NCBI GenBank assembly: GCA_963829585.1
Contig: CAWHJD010000014.1
Span: 86,099 to 150,098, forward strand
DNA from: Sva-07 sp963829585
Lineage (GTDB): Bacteria; Actinomycetota; Acidimicrobiia; Acidimicrobiales; Ilumatobacteraceae
Length of the DNA stretch: 64,000 nt
Direction of reading: 5' to 3'
Shown: one piece after another, positions 1 through 7,825 of the stretch
How positions within the stretch are numbered: the first letter of the stretch is position 1
Layout: each line of letters begins with the position of its first letter
Position numbers and translations under genes: made by a program
The notes under the pieces: generated by a model
What the model was told of the DNA's origin: nothing
Seen by the model: the letters and a program-made list of their open reading frames with translations, nothing else
Database searches by the model: none

Positions 1-1251
1 GATGCGGGCCATGGTCTTGATCGGACCCTCCTTCGACCAGCCGCGGGGTACCCAGTAGGCGTCGAAGTCCTCCCACCGGGTCAGCTCGATGTCGGTCACC
101 CACTTGGTTGCCGACACGTAGCCGTAGAGGCCGGGAACCACCATCCGGACCGGATAGCCGTTGCGGGCCGGAAGCGGCTCGCCGTTCATGGCGATGGCCA
201 ACATGGCATCGCGTCCGTCCATGATCACCTCGGTCGGTGTGCCGGCGGTCCACCCGTCGATCGAGCGACTCACGACCTGGGTGGCTCCGGGCTGGACACC
301 TGCCTCGTCGAGAACGTCCTTCAGGAGGACCCCTTGCCACAGTGCGTTGCCGATGTAGTCCCCGCCGACGGGATTGGACACACACGACAGCGTGATGTAG
401 CGCTCGACCTGCGGCCGGGCCAGCAGGTCGGCGAACGTGATCTCGAACGGATTGTCGACCATGCCACCGATCTTCAGCGTCCACGAGTCCTTGGACACCT
501 GCGGGACCACCAGCGCCGTGTCGATCCGGTAGAAGTCCCGATTCGCCGTGACGAAGGGCGTGAGTGCCTCCACCGGCGGATCGATGTTCGTGGGCAGCGC
601 GACGCTGCTCGACTCCGGCACCGGCAACGCGATGGCGTTTCGCTCGCCGCTCACGTCGAAACGTTGCTGCAGCATCCGTCCGACGCCGCCTGCGAGCACG
701 GCCGCGGACCCGATCCCGATCGCCCCTCCGACGAACCGCCGACGGTCGACGCCCATGGTCCGTGGGCTCGACTGCTCGTCGAGCCCCGCATCGAGCTCGG
801 CATCGAGCCCGGCCGGCCGTGGCGCCAGGTACCACAGCACGCCGATGGAGACGCACGTGCCGACGATCGTCGGCAGCAGTTTCGCGAGAGTCGGCTCGGG
901 TCTCGTCAACACGGCGAATGCTCCCAGCATCCCGATGACGCTGGTCAGCGCGTACGCCGCCCTGCGTGCGCCCCGCATCGCCAGGACGCCGACGGTGATG
1001 CCGATTCCCAGCACCACGACCAGCGCGCCGACCACGAGCACCGCCTTGTCGTTGGTGCCGAAGGTCTCGATCGCCCAGTTCTTGACGGGCCGAGGGACGG
1101 CGTCGATGAACGCCTGACCCACGGGGACCACCGGCGACGACGAGCCCTCGACGAGTCCGACGACGAGTTCACCGGCGGCGAGGCCGGCGCCCGTGGCCAG
1201 CAGACCCAGCACAGGGCCCTGCCACTTCGGGCCGTACGATCCTTGATTCAT
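1..1251 (-). CDS. Membrane-anchored sulfite-oxidase-like molybdopterin oxidoreductase (3' end beyond window)
   Basis: Oxidoreductase of the sulfite oxidase / YedY superfamily that should bind molybdopterin on the outer face of the membrane. 417 codons are visible and the frame runs off the window edge. The N-terminal third carries about four hydrophobic segments (for example VLGLLATGAGLAAGELVVG and AVLVVGALVVVLGIGITVG). A twin-arginine-like stretch DRRRFVGGAIGIGSA follows and leads into the catalytic domain. SCVSNPVGGDYIGNALWQG holds the cysteine expected to ligate molybdenum, and GYPVRMVVPGLYGYVSATKW is the conserved cofactor-pocket segment. Physiological substrate unknown. The ATG sits in a CATG shared with the divergent LOG gene, and no clear Shine-Dalgarno is visible. 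Family call strong; membrane topology inferred. Confidence 0.85.
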   Translation of the reverse strand, partial: MNQGSYGPKWQGPVLGLLATGAGLAAGELVVGLVEGSSSPVVPVGQAFIDAVPRPVKNWAIETFGTNDKAVLVVGALVVVLGIGITVGVLAMRGARRAAYALTSVIGMLGAFAVLTRPEPTLAKLLPTIVGTCVSIGVLWYLAPRPAGLDAELDAGLDEQSSPRTMGVDRRRFVGGAIGIGSAAVLAGGVGRMLQQRFDVSGERNAIALPVPESSSVALPTNIDPPVEALTPFVTANRDFYRIDTALVVPQVSKDSWTLKIGGMVDNPFEITFADLLARPQVERYITLSCVSNPVGGDYIGNALWQGVLLKDVLDEAGVQPGATQVVSRSIDGWTAGTPTEVIMDGRDAMLAIAMNGEPLPARNGYPVRMVVPGLYGYVSATKWVTDIELTRWEDFDAYWVPRGWSKEGPIKTMARI

Positions 1252-2281
1252 GGAACCAGATGTATCCGACAACGAGTCGTCCCGTGCGCGTTCCATCGTG
1301 GCCGAACTCGGTGTTTCCGAGAATGTTCGACTCGCGGAAGAACTGGTTTCCGAAGCGCTCGGGCTCATCGCAGATCAGCCTGACACGCTCGATCTCAAGA
1401 TCGCCACTGCTGCTCTCACCGAGATGCGCGACGCCTACGCGATGTTCGCCCCGTACAAGCACCGACGCAAGGTCTCGATCTTCGGGTCCGCGCGCACGAG
1501 TGCCGTCGATCCGCTGTACGGCCTGACGAGGCAGCTCGCTGCGACCCTGGCCGAACGGGGCTGGATGACCGTCACCGGCGCCGGACCGGGGATCATGCAG
1601 GCCGGCATGGAGGGGGCCGGACGGGAGAACTCGATCGGCGTCTCCATCCGACTGCCGTTCGAGACCGGCGCGAACTCGATCATCGCCGGCGACGAGAAGC
1701 ACGTCAGCATGAAGTACTTCTTCACCCGCAAGGTGATGCTCATCAAGGAATCGCAGGGCTTCGTCTGCCTCCCCGGTGGGTTCGGCACGCTCGACGAGAT
1801 GTTCGAGCTGCTCACGCTCACCCAGACCGGCAAGGGCGTCCCCGTGCCGATCGTGCTCCTGGACGCACCGGGTGATCCGTTCTGGGAGGGTGTCGACACG
1901 TTCGTGCGCCAACAGTTGATCGCGCGGGGTCTCGTCTCGGCCACCGACGTCGACCTCTACACGATCACCAATTCCTGTACCGAGGCAGCGAACATCATCG
2001 ACGGCTTCTACGCCAACTACGACTCGATCCGGTACGTCGGTGACCAGTTGGTCATCCGGATGCGGCAGGGACCGGACGACGCGCAACTCGCCGAACTCAA
2101 CGAACGATTCGGTCACCTGACCGTGCGGGGTGGGATCGAGCTGGCCGAGCCATTCAAGATCGAGCGACGCGACGACGACAAGGTCGACCTCGATCGCATC
2201 GCACTCGTCTTCGCGAAGCGCGGCTACAGCGACCTCGTGGAGATGATCCGTGTGATCAACGGCTACGTCTCGTCGAGCTGA
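1250..2281 (+). CDS. LOG-family (lysine decarboxylase-like) nucleotide phosphoribohydrolase
   Basis: 343-residue Rossmann-fold protein of the LOG family. Characterised members release the base from nucleoside 5'-monophosphates (cytokinin activation in plants, purine/pyrimidine nucleotide hydrolysis in PpnN). The core starts near residue 73 (KVSIFGSART). Motifs seen are GAGPGIMQAGMEGAG and the diagnostic PGGFGTLDEMFE. About 70 residues precede the core, more than in short LOG proteins, and a roughly 100-residue tail follows. The ATG overlaps the divergent oxidoreductase start by two bases, and a TACGAT -10-like hexamer ends 9 bases upstream, so a leaderless mRNA is plausible. GTG at 1298 is a weaker alternative start. 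Exact substrate cannot be read from sequence. Confidence 0.85.
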   Translation: MEPDVSDNESSRARSIVAELGVSENVRLAEELVSEALGLIADQPDTLDLKIATAALTEMRDAYAMFAPYKHRRKVSIFGSARTSAVDPLYGLTRQLAATLAERGWMTVTGAGPGIMQAGMEGAGRENSIGVSIRLPFETGANSIIAGDEKHVSMKYFFTRKVMLIKESQGFVCLPGGFGTLDEMFELLTLTQTGKGVPVPIVLLDAPGDPFWEGVDTFVRQQLIARGLVSATDVDLYTITNSCTEAANIIDGFYANYDSIRYVGDQLVIRMRQGPDDAQLAELNERFGHLTVRGGIELAEPFKIERRDDDKVDLDRIALVFAKRGYSDLVEMIRVINGYVSSS

Positions 2282-2460
2282 CGGAGCACGGCGGTCGCCT
2301 TCTCGATCGCGCGACGCGCCTGCATCAGCTTCTTGTCGTCCGGCGGGCGGGTGACCTCTCCGTCGGCGACAGCTTCGCGTAGACGGTCGAAGGCGAGTTC
2401 GTCGAGATCGGCGGCGATCGCCTCGAGCCGCTCGATGAATTCTTCGTAGTCCCCTGTCAT
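2263..2460 (-). CDS. Small acidic hypothetical protein coupled to glcF
   Basis: 65-residue protein beginning MTGDYEEFIERLEAI. I do not recognise a named family. It is almost entirely helix-forming, rich in Glu, Asp, Ala and Arg, and lacks cysteines or membrane segments. Its ATG overlaps the glcF stop in an ATGA, which suggests translational coupling. Its 3' end overlaps the convergent LOG gene by 19 bases. The open frame extends upstream, but the ATGA overlap and absence of conserved sequence further up favour this start. A role linked to glycolate oxidase is only a guess from position. Confidence 0.6.
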   Translation of the reverse strand: MTGDYEEFIERLEAIAADLDELAFDRLREAVADGEVTRPPDDKKLMQARRAIEKATAVLRQLDET

Positions 2461-3641
2461 CGCAGCGCCTCCGCCACGATGTCGACGGGGTGGCGGACCT
2501 CGCAGTCGAGCACCGCACCCAGGTGCATCGAGCAACCCGGGTTTGCGCTCGCGATCAGCGAGGCACCGGAGCGGGCGCGTGCACGGTCGATGGCTGCCAC
2601 CTTGCGGTCACGGATGGCACCGGCCAGGTCCGGCTGCAGCGCCGAATACGCTCCGCCCGCGCCGCAGCAGAGACCGTCGTCGTCGAGCTCGACGACGTCG
2701 GCGACGTGACCGACGAGCACTCGCACCGGTTCGTGCGCCCGCTGGACATGGCGGAGATGACACGGGTCCTGGACGATGACGGACGAGCGTGGCCTCGATG
2801 GCGCCGGGAGCAGGTCGATGCGCTCGGCGAGCCACTCGTCGATGTCGCGTACCCGTGCGCTGAACCGCTTCGCAGCGTCGGTACCGACGAGTTCGCCGTA
2901 GTCCTTCATCGCCGCGCCGCAGCCCGCAGAGTTGACGAGGATCGCCGCATCGCCGGGCATCGACGCCATCGTTCGCTCGGCGAGAGCAACGGCGTCGTCG
3001 TGGAGCCCGGCATGGACGTGCAGTGCCCCGCAACAGGCGCCCTGCGATCCGGGAACGGCGAAGGTGGCGCCCGTGAGCGTGATCAGCTCCGCGGTGTTGT
3101 GGTGGGTGTCGCGCTGCCACGCGTCCATCACGCAGCCGGTGAACAGCCAGACGTCGGTGCCGGTCGACTCGACACGTGCGGGACGTCGCAGTGGCAGGTC
3201 GGCCAGCCCGAAACGGCGCGGGACGACTCGGAGACGCTGCAGGCCGGCGAGCAAGGAGGATCCGACCAGCAACGTCCGGTGGTGGCCCAGGACGCGGAAG
3301 CCGAGGCGCTGCCACCAGGGCGTGATCGTGCCGCTCGCTGCCAGCGCGGTCCGAGTCTCCTCCATCAGCGCACCGAAGTGCACCCCGCTCGGGCATGCCG
3401 GCTCGCACCCCCGGCACTGCACGCAGGTCTCCATGAAGTCGACGAAGAGGTCGTCGACGGGCATCGCACCGCTGTCGACCGCCCGCATGGCATCGATCCG
3501 GCCGCGTGGCGAGTACTTCTCCTCACCGCTGACCCGGAACGTGGGACAGTGCGGCAGGCACAGTCCGCAGCTCACGCACGTCGACAACAGCTCGGAGTCC
3601 AGACCGAGCACGGACAGACCGGTCGTCGGTGCGGAGTCCAT
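2457..3641 (-). CDS. glcF: Glycolate oxidase iron-sulfur subunit
   Basis: 394-residue subunit that carries electrons from the GlcD/GlcE flavoproteins during glycolate to glyoxylate oxidation, probably to the quinone pool. Two ferredoxin-type 4Fe-4S motifs are near residues 22 and 73 (CVSCGLCLPHCP, CVQCRGCEPACP). They are followed by two cysteine-rich CCG-type domains (SQGACCGALH and DGLCCGAGGAY). The open frame extends 48 codons further upstream, but the ATG at 3641 is preferred. It begins just before the first cluster motif, and a TACGGT -10 hexamer lies 7 bases upstream. Unusually, glcF is separated from glcD-glcE by nei, an aldehyde dehydrogenase and a phosphotransferase. Confidence 0.85.
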   Translation of the reverse strand: MDSAPTTGLSVLGLDSELLSTCVSCGLCLPHCPTFRVSGEEKYSPRGRIDAMRAVDSGAMPVDDLFVDFMETCVQCRGCEPACPSGVHFGALMEETRTALAASGTITPWWQRLGFRVLGHHRTLLVGSSLLAGLQRLRVVPRRFGLADLPLRRPARVESTGTDVWLFTGCVMDAWQRDTHHNTAELITLTGATFAVPGSQGACCGALHVHAGLHDDAVALAERTMASMPGDAAILVNSAGCGAAMKDYGELVGTDAAKRFSARVRDIDEWLAERIDLLPAPSRPRSSVIVQDPCHLRHVQRAHEPVRVLVGHVADVVELDDDGLCCGAGGAYSALQPDLAGAIRDRKVAAIDRARARSGASLIASANPGCSMHLGAVLDCEVRHPVDIVAEALR

Positions 3642-3648
3642 CGACGAA

Positions 3649-3654
3649 ACCGTA
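3649..3654 (-). promoter_or_regulatory. Leaderless-type -10 element of glcF
   Basis: TACGGT on the minus strand, matching the actinobacterial TANNNT -10 pattern. It ends 7 bases before the glcF ATG, so transcription would start at or beside the start codon. No convincing -35 is visible. Confidence 0.45.
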
Positions 3655-3796
3655 GCGCCACCGTTCCGTGCGGGTCTGGTCCCGGACGCCGGGACGTAAT
3701 CCGCACTGATCGGGTCGGCTGGGGACAGGCGGTGGAGACGCTCGGTGGGGACGCTGCGGCACGACACGATGGAACCTCGGGGCATACTCGTGGCTC

Positions 3797-4615
3797 ATGC
3801 CCGAAGGCCACACGATCCACCGCATCGCTCGCGACCACACACAGCTCCTCGCCGGACGCGTCATCCGAGTGTCGAGCCCGCAGGGACGGTTCGCGACCGA
3901 CGCCGCACGCGTCGACGGTGCCGTCCTCGAACGAATCCAGCCGGTCGGCAAACATCTCTTCTACGAGTGGTCGACCGGCGATGTCGGCCACGTCCACCTG
4001 GGCCTCTTCGGCAAGTACCGGGTGCAGGAGACCGATGGATCGCCCGAGCCGATCGGCGAAGTGCGTATGCGCCTCCAGACGACGCCCGACGAGGAACGCG
4101 ATGCGTTCGTGACGGTCGATCTCAGTGGACCCACCGCGTGCTCGATCGATCCCCCCGCGGTGCGCCGTGAGATCCTCGCCCGTCTCGGGCCCGATCCGAT
4201 CCGCCGCGGGTCCAAGCCGGACCGGATGATCGAGAAGATCAGACGAAGCTCCCGGGGTATCGGGGATCTCCTGATGGATCAGTCCGTGGTGAGCGGGGTG
4301 GGGAACGTCTACCGGGCCGAGGCACTCTTCGTGACGGGCATCCACCCGCTCCGCCCGGGCTCGGAATGCGACGTCGCAGAGCTCGAGGTGCTCTGGGCCA
4401 CCGTCCAGCGCATGCTCCGCCAGGGCGTGAAGGACGGCCGTATCGTCACGGTCAGCCGCAGGGACCTCGGCGTCGGCTCCAACGCGTACATTCCGCGCCG
4501 CGAAGCCACGTACGCCTACAAGCGTGACCGGTGTCTTCGATGCGGTGACGAGATTCGGCGCATCGAGATCGCCAACCGCACCTGCTACTACTGCCCAACG
4601 GATCAGCCGGCCTGA
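3797..4615 (+). CDS. nei: Endonuclease VIII / formamidopyrimidine-DNA glycosylase family protein
   Basis: 272-residue base-excision repair glycosylase/AP lyase that removes oxidised bases from DNA. The start MPEGHTIHRIA supplies the catalytic N-terminal proline (after Met removal) and glutamate, and this spelling resembles actinobacterial Nei more than MutM (MPELPE). The helix-two-turn-helix region contains DQSVVSGVGNVYRAEALF. The C-terminal zinc finger is seen as CLRCGDEIRR followed by NRTCYYCP. Length is normal for the family. A CATACT -10-like hexamer ends 8 bases upstream of the ATG. Nei versus Fpg specificity is inferred from the N-terminus. Confidence 0.9.
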   Translation: MPEGHTIHRIARDHTQLLAGRVIRVSSPQGRFATDAARVDGAVLERIQPVGKHLFYEWSTGDVGHVHLGLFGKYRVQETDGSPEPIGEVRMRLQTTPDEERDAFVTVDLSGPTACSIDPPAVRREILARLGPDPIRRGSKPDRMIEKIRRSSRGIGDLLMDQSVVSGVGNVYRAEALFVTGIHPLRPGSECDVAELEVLWATVQRMLRQGVKDGRIVTVSRRDLGVGSNAYIPRREATYAYKRDRCLRCGDEIRRIEIANRTCYYCPTDQPA

Positions 4616-4636
4616 CGCCGACCTCCGTTGGCCGCG

Positions 4637-4642
4637 TAGCCT
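4637..4642 (+). promoter_or_regulatory. Leaderless-type -10 element of the aldehyde dehydrogenase gene
   Basis: TAGCCT (TANNNT type) with 6 bases between it and the ATG at 4649, leaving no room for a Shine-Dalgarno after the predicted transcription start. Confidence 0.45.
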
Positions 4643-4648
4643 GGTGCA

Positions 4649-6037
4649 ATGACCGCCGTCGACCTCATTCCCGACATCGTCCGAGAACTCCGCGAAGGCT
4701 TCCGCTCCGGCGTGTTGCGTGACAACGAACAGCGTGCCGCCCAGCTCCGTCGGCTGCGGGCACTGTTCGTCGAACAGGAGGACCGGCTGATCGACGCGCT
4801 CGTCGCCGACGTCGGCAAGCCGCGCATCGAGGCGTACACCACGGAGATCGCGTTCACGATCAACGAGATCGACCACACCCTGAAGCACCTCGACTCGTGG
4901 ACCAAGCCCGGCAAGGTCAAGGTCCCGATGACCTTCAAGCCGGGCTCGGCCCACCTCCACCCGGAACCACTGGGCACCGTCTGCATCATCGCCCCCTGGA
5001 ACTACCCGGTGCAGCTCCTCTTCGCTCCGCTCGTGCCGGCACTCGCGGCGGGCAACACCGCCGTACTGAAGCCGTCCGAGGTCACCCCGACCGTGGCTGC
5101 GCTCGTCGAGGAGTTGGTGCCGAAGTACTTCCGTGCCGACACGGTCGCCGTCGTCACCGGTGCCGTCGACGAGACCACCGCCCTGCTCGAGCAGCGCTTC
5201 GACCACATCTTCTACACCGGCAACGGCAAGGTCGGACGCGTCGTGATGCGTGCGGCGGCGGAGTACCTCACGCCGGTCACCCTGGAGCTGGGTGGCAAGA
5301 GTCCGGCGATCGTGGCCGCCGATGCCAACATCAAGGTGACTGCGAAGCGCATCGCCTGGGCGAAGTTCATCAACGCCGGCCAGACGTGCGTCGCGCCGGA
5401 CTACGTGCTCGTCGAGGAATCGGTCGAGGACGAGCTCGTGTCCGCACTCGCCGACGCCGTCACCACGTTCTACGGAGCCGATCCACGCCGGTCACCCGAC
5501 TACGCCCGCATCGTCAACGAACGCCACCACGACCGGCTGATGCAGCTGCTGGAGGCGGGCGGCTACGACGCCACCGTCATCGGCGGTTCGGGGGACCGCG
5601 ACAGCCGGTACCTGGCGCCGACGGTCCTTGCCGGCGTCAAGCCCGATGCAGCCGTGATGGAGGACGAGATCTTCGGACCCATCCTCCCCGTGCTCGCGGT
5701 CGGCAGCGTCGACGAAGCCATCCGGTTCGTCAACGACCGCGAGAAGCCGCTCGCTCTCTACGCCTTCAGCTCGAGCCACGACGTGCTCGACCATGTGGTG
5801 GCCAACACCTCGGCCGGTGGCGTCACACTCAATCACGCCGTGCTGCACCTCGCAGTTCCCGATCTGCCGTTCGGTGGCGTCGGCGCGAGCGGGATGGGCA
5901 GCTATCACGGCAAGGCCGGCTTCGACACGTTCACGCACTACAAGGCGGTGCTGGACAAGCCGACCCGGCCCGACCCGGCGCTCATGTACCCGCCCTACAC
6001 GTCGTTCAAGCAGAAGATCCTTCGCAGGTTCCTCTGA
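4649..6037 (+). CDS. Aldehyde dehydrogenase, class 3 / fatty-aldehyde type
   Basis: 462-residue NAD(P)-dependent aldehyde dehydrogenase that oxidises an aldehyde to the acid. The N-terminus (LREGFRSGVLRDNEQRAAQL) and short length fit the ALDH3 group. Motifs are APWNYPVQLLFAPLVPALAAG (cofactor domain), VTLELGGKSPAIV with the general-base glutamate, and NAGQTCVAPDYV with the nucleophilic cysteine. LPFGGVGASGMGSYHGKAGF is the class 3 C-terminal signature. The gene lies between glcF and glcE on the opposite strand, so a link to glycolaldehyde or glycolate metabolism is possible but unproven. Substrate uncertain; family call very strong. Confidence 0.9.
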   Translation: MTAVDLIPDIVRELREGFRSGVLRDNEQRAAQLRRLRALFVEQEDRLIDALVADVGKPRIEAYTTEIAFTINEIDHTLKHLDSWTKPGKVKVPMTFKPGSAHLHPEPLGTVCIIAPWNYPVQLLFAPLVPALAAGNTAVLKPSEVTPTVAALVEELVPKYFRADTVAVVTGAVDETTALLEQRFDHIFYTGNGKVGRVVMRAAAEYLTPVTLELGGKSPAIVAADANIKVTAKRIAWAKFINAGQTCVAPDYVLVEESVEDELVSALADAVTTFYGADPRRSPDYARIVNERHHDRLMQLLEAGGYDATVIGGSGDRDSRYLAPTVLAGVKPDAAVMEDEIFGPILPVLAVGSVDEAIRFVNDREKPLALYAFSSSHDVLDHVVANTSAGGVTLNHAVLHLAVPDLPFGGVGASGMGSYHGKAGFDTFTHYKAVLDKPTRPDPALMYPPYTSFKQKILRRFL

Positions 6038-6041
6038 CCTC

Positions 6042-6938
6042 TCACTGAGCCGTCCACGCCGGCGCATCGGGTTCGCCACGCCAGTACCGCAGCCGGAGTT
6101 GCGCTTCGGGCATCGCTGCGGGGTCGGCGATGCCCGCGACGAGCCGCATGAGCGTTGCGGCGACCAACCGGAGTTCCGCGACAGCGACGGCCGCTGCGTC
6201 GTCGGCGAGCGATCGACCATACCCTGCCGCGAACGCCGGGTACTCGTGGCCGTCGCCACCCCACCGGCTCGCCCAGGTGAGCATCGGTCCGTGGTCCCAG
6301 CCGGGCGGCGCCCAGCACAGCAGGTCCCAGTCGAGGAGCGTCGCTCCATCGGCGGTCATCACGACGTTGCCCGGGTGGACGTCGCCGTGACACACCACCT
6401 GACCGCCCAGTGCGCTCCATCCTCGATGGCGTTCGATCGTCGTCATGATGCCACGGCGGGCCGACTCGTCGAGCACGTCGGCTGTCCGCTCGAGCAGCAC
6501 GTCGAAGTCCCACCACGGAAAGCTCGCGGGCGTCGGGAGCGGGACCGGATCGGGCAGGTCCGACCGGTCGATCGAATGCACGAGTCGAACCATCCCGCCC
6601 ACTTCGGCCCAGTCGACAGGAGTGTCGACCGGCTCGAGTCGGACCCAGGAGGTGACGCTCAGCTCGCCCACCACGACGACGTCGTCACGCGCCGGAGTGG
6701 GCACGCGGAGACCTGCATCGGCGAGGAACGAGGCCAACTCGAGCGATGCCGACGCCGGCACCGACGGTGCACTGACCCGCAGCACCTCGTTCCCGGCGAC
6801 GAAGATCGCGTTCATGCCGAAACGCAGCGCGTCGGGCGCCGGCAGACCCCATCGACGAGCGGCCAGACGCGCCGCGCGTCCGGCGGCATCAGCGTCGGCG
6901 ATCGGCCGATCGACGTAGGCCCTGACGTCGGCACCCAT
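6042..6938 (-). CDS. Aminoglycoside phosphotransferase-family kinase-like protein
   Basis: 298-residue protein with the APH/choline-kinase fold. CHGDVHPGNVVM supplies the catalytic HGDxxxxN loop and LLDWDLLCWAPPGWDHGP the metal-binding aspartate. An N-terminal lobe is recognisable around FVAGNEVLRVSAP. Its ATG overlaps the glcE stop by one base (TGATG), so it is probably co-translated as the last gene of the glcD-glcE unit. The stop lies 4 bases from the convergent aldehyde dehydrogenase stop. Substrate unknown: the family includes antibiotic, sugar and amino-alcohol kinases, and nothing here points specifically to resistance. Confidence 0.75.
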   Translation of the reverse strand: MGADVRAYVDRPIADADAAGRAARLAARRWGLPAPDALRFGMNAIFVAGNEVLRVSAPSVPASASLELASFLADAGLRVPTPARDDVVVVGELSVTSWVRLEPVDTPVDWAEVGGMVRLVHSIDRSDLPDPVPLPTPASFPWWDFDVLLERTADVLDESARRGIMTTIERHRGWSALGGQVVCHGDVHPGNVVMTADGATLLDWDLLCWAPPGWDHGPMLTWASRWGGDGHEYPAFAAGYGRSLADDAAAVAVAELRLVAATLMRLVAGIADPAAMPEAQLRLRYWRGEPDAPAWTAQ

Positions 6939-7825
6939 CAGGCGCGTGCGAAGACGTCGAGTCCGGGGTTGAGCCGCCCACCGGGGTCGAACTGGTGGCG
7001 GATGCGGCGATGCAACTCGATCGTGTCGCGGTCGGGCTCGGCCGTCGGCGCAGGTCGCGAGTGGTGCACGATCCCCACGCCGATCTCGGCGACGAACGTT
7101 CCCGCTGGTTCGTCGCGCAGCGTCACCAATGACGATGCGGGGACCGACCACCGATGCGGTGGCAGCTCGGGAGGCGAGTCCACGGCGACGAGTTCGGCGG
7201 CGCCGGCCTGGTCGCTGAGGTCGTCGGGATGACCGTCGAGCAGTACCCAACTCGTCGTTCCGTCCCAGAGCACCGAGGTGGGTCGATACAGCTCACCCAG
7301 CAGGACCCAGGGATCGCGTCCGCTGGAGTACCACTGCTCGTGGATCGGTCGGGGTCGGGTTCGGAGGATGACGTCGGCGAGGAACCCGAGCGTCCCGTAG
7401 GCACCCACGAGGAGCCTGCACAGGTCGAATCCGCTGACGTTCTTCACCGTCGGGCCTCCGGCCTTGACCACCTGGCCGGCCGCCGAGACGTACCGGACCT
7501 GCAGCACGGTGTCGCGGACCGGCCCCCAGGCGAGACGACGCACACCGCTCCGGCCGACCGACAGCGCTCCACCGACCGTGCCGAAGTCGGGGATCGCCAC
7601 GCACTGACCGTGCTCGGCGAGCGCTGCATCGACATCGGCGACAGAGGTGCCGGCTCCACACCGGATCGTCATCTCGGCCGCCTGGATCCACTCGACACCC
7701 GTTGGTGCCGAGACCGTCCGGCAACCCGGAACCGGCCCGCCCCGAGTGCCGAGACCGGTGATCGTGACAGGGTCCACCGCACCGACGTCGGAGGCGAATG
7801 CTGCGACTGCGTCGTCCAGGCTCAC
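6938..7825 (-). CDS. glcE: Glycolate oxidase FAD-binding subunit
   Basis: 295-residue FAD-binding protein of the GlcE type (PCMH/FAD_binding_4 fold). GTVGGALSVGRSGVRRLAWG and VKAGGPTVKNVSGFDLCRLL are the conserved flavin-contact segments, and FDPGGRLNPG closes the protein as in the family. I chose the GTG at 7825 because it overlaps the glcD stop as GTGA; the open frame upstream is only glcD read in another register. It should form the membrane-associated glycolate dehydrogenase with GlcD and GlcF. Confidence 0.85.
   Translation of the reverse strand: MSLDDAVAAFASDVGAVDPVTITGLGTRGGPVPGCRTVSAPTGVEWIQAAEMTIRCGAGTSVADVDAALAEHGQCVAIPDFGTVGGALSVGRSGVRRLAWGPVRDTVLQVRYVSAAGQVVKAGGPTVKNVSGFDLCRLLVGAYGTLGFLADVILRTRPRPIHEQWYSSGRDPWVLLGELYRPTSVLWDGTTSWVLLDGHPDDLSDQAGAAELVAVDSPPELPPHRWSVPASSLVTLRDEPAGTFVAEIGVGIVHHSRPAPTAEPDRDTIELHRRIRHQFDPGGRLNPGLDVFARA

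Noticed and set aside
3572..5206. Long minus-strand open frame opposite nei and the aldehyde dehydrogenase
   Set aside because: High-GC shadow: composition is Arg/Asp/His-rich and no domain is recognisable, while the plus-strand genes are clear. The same holds for other long antisense frames, such as 29171-30682 and 37564-39663.
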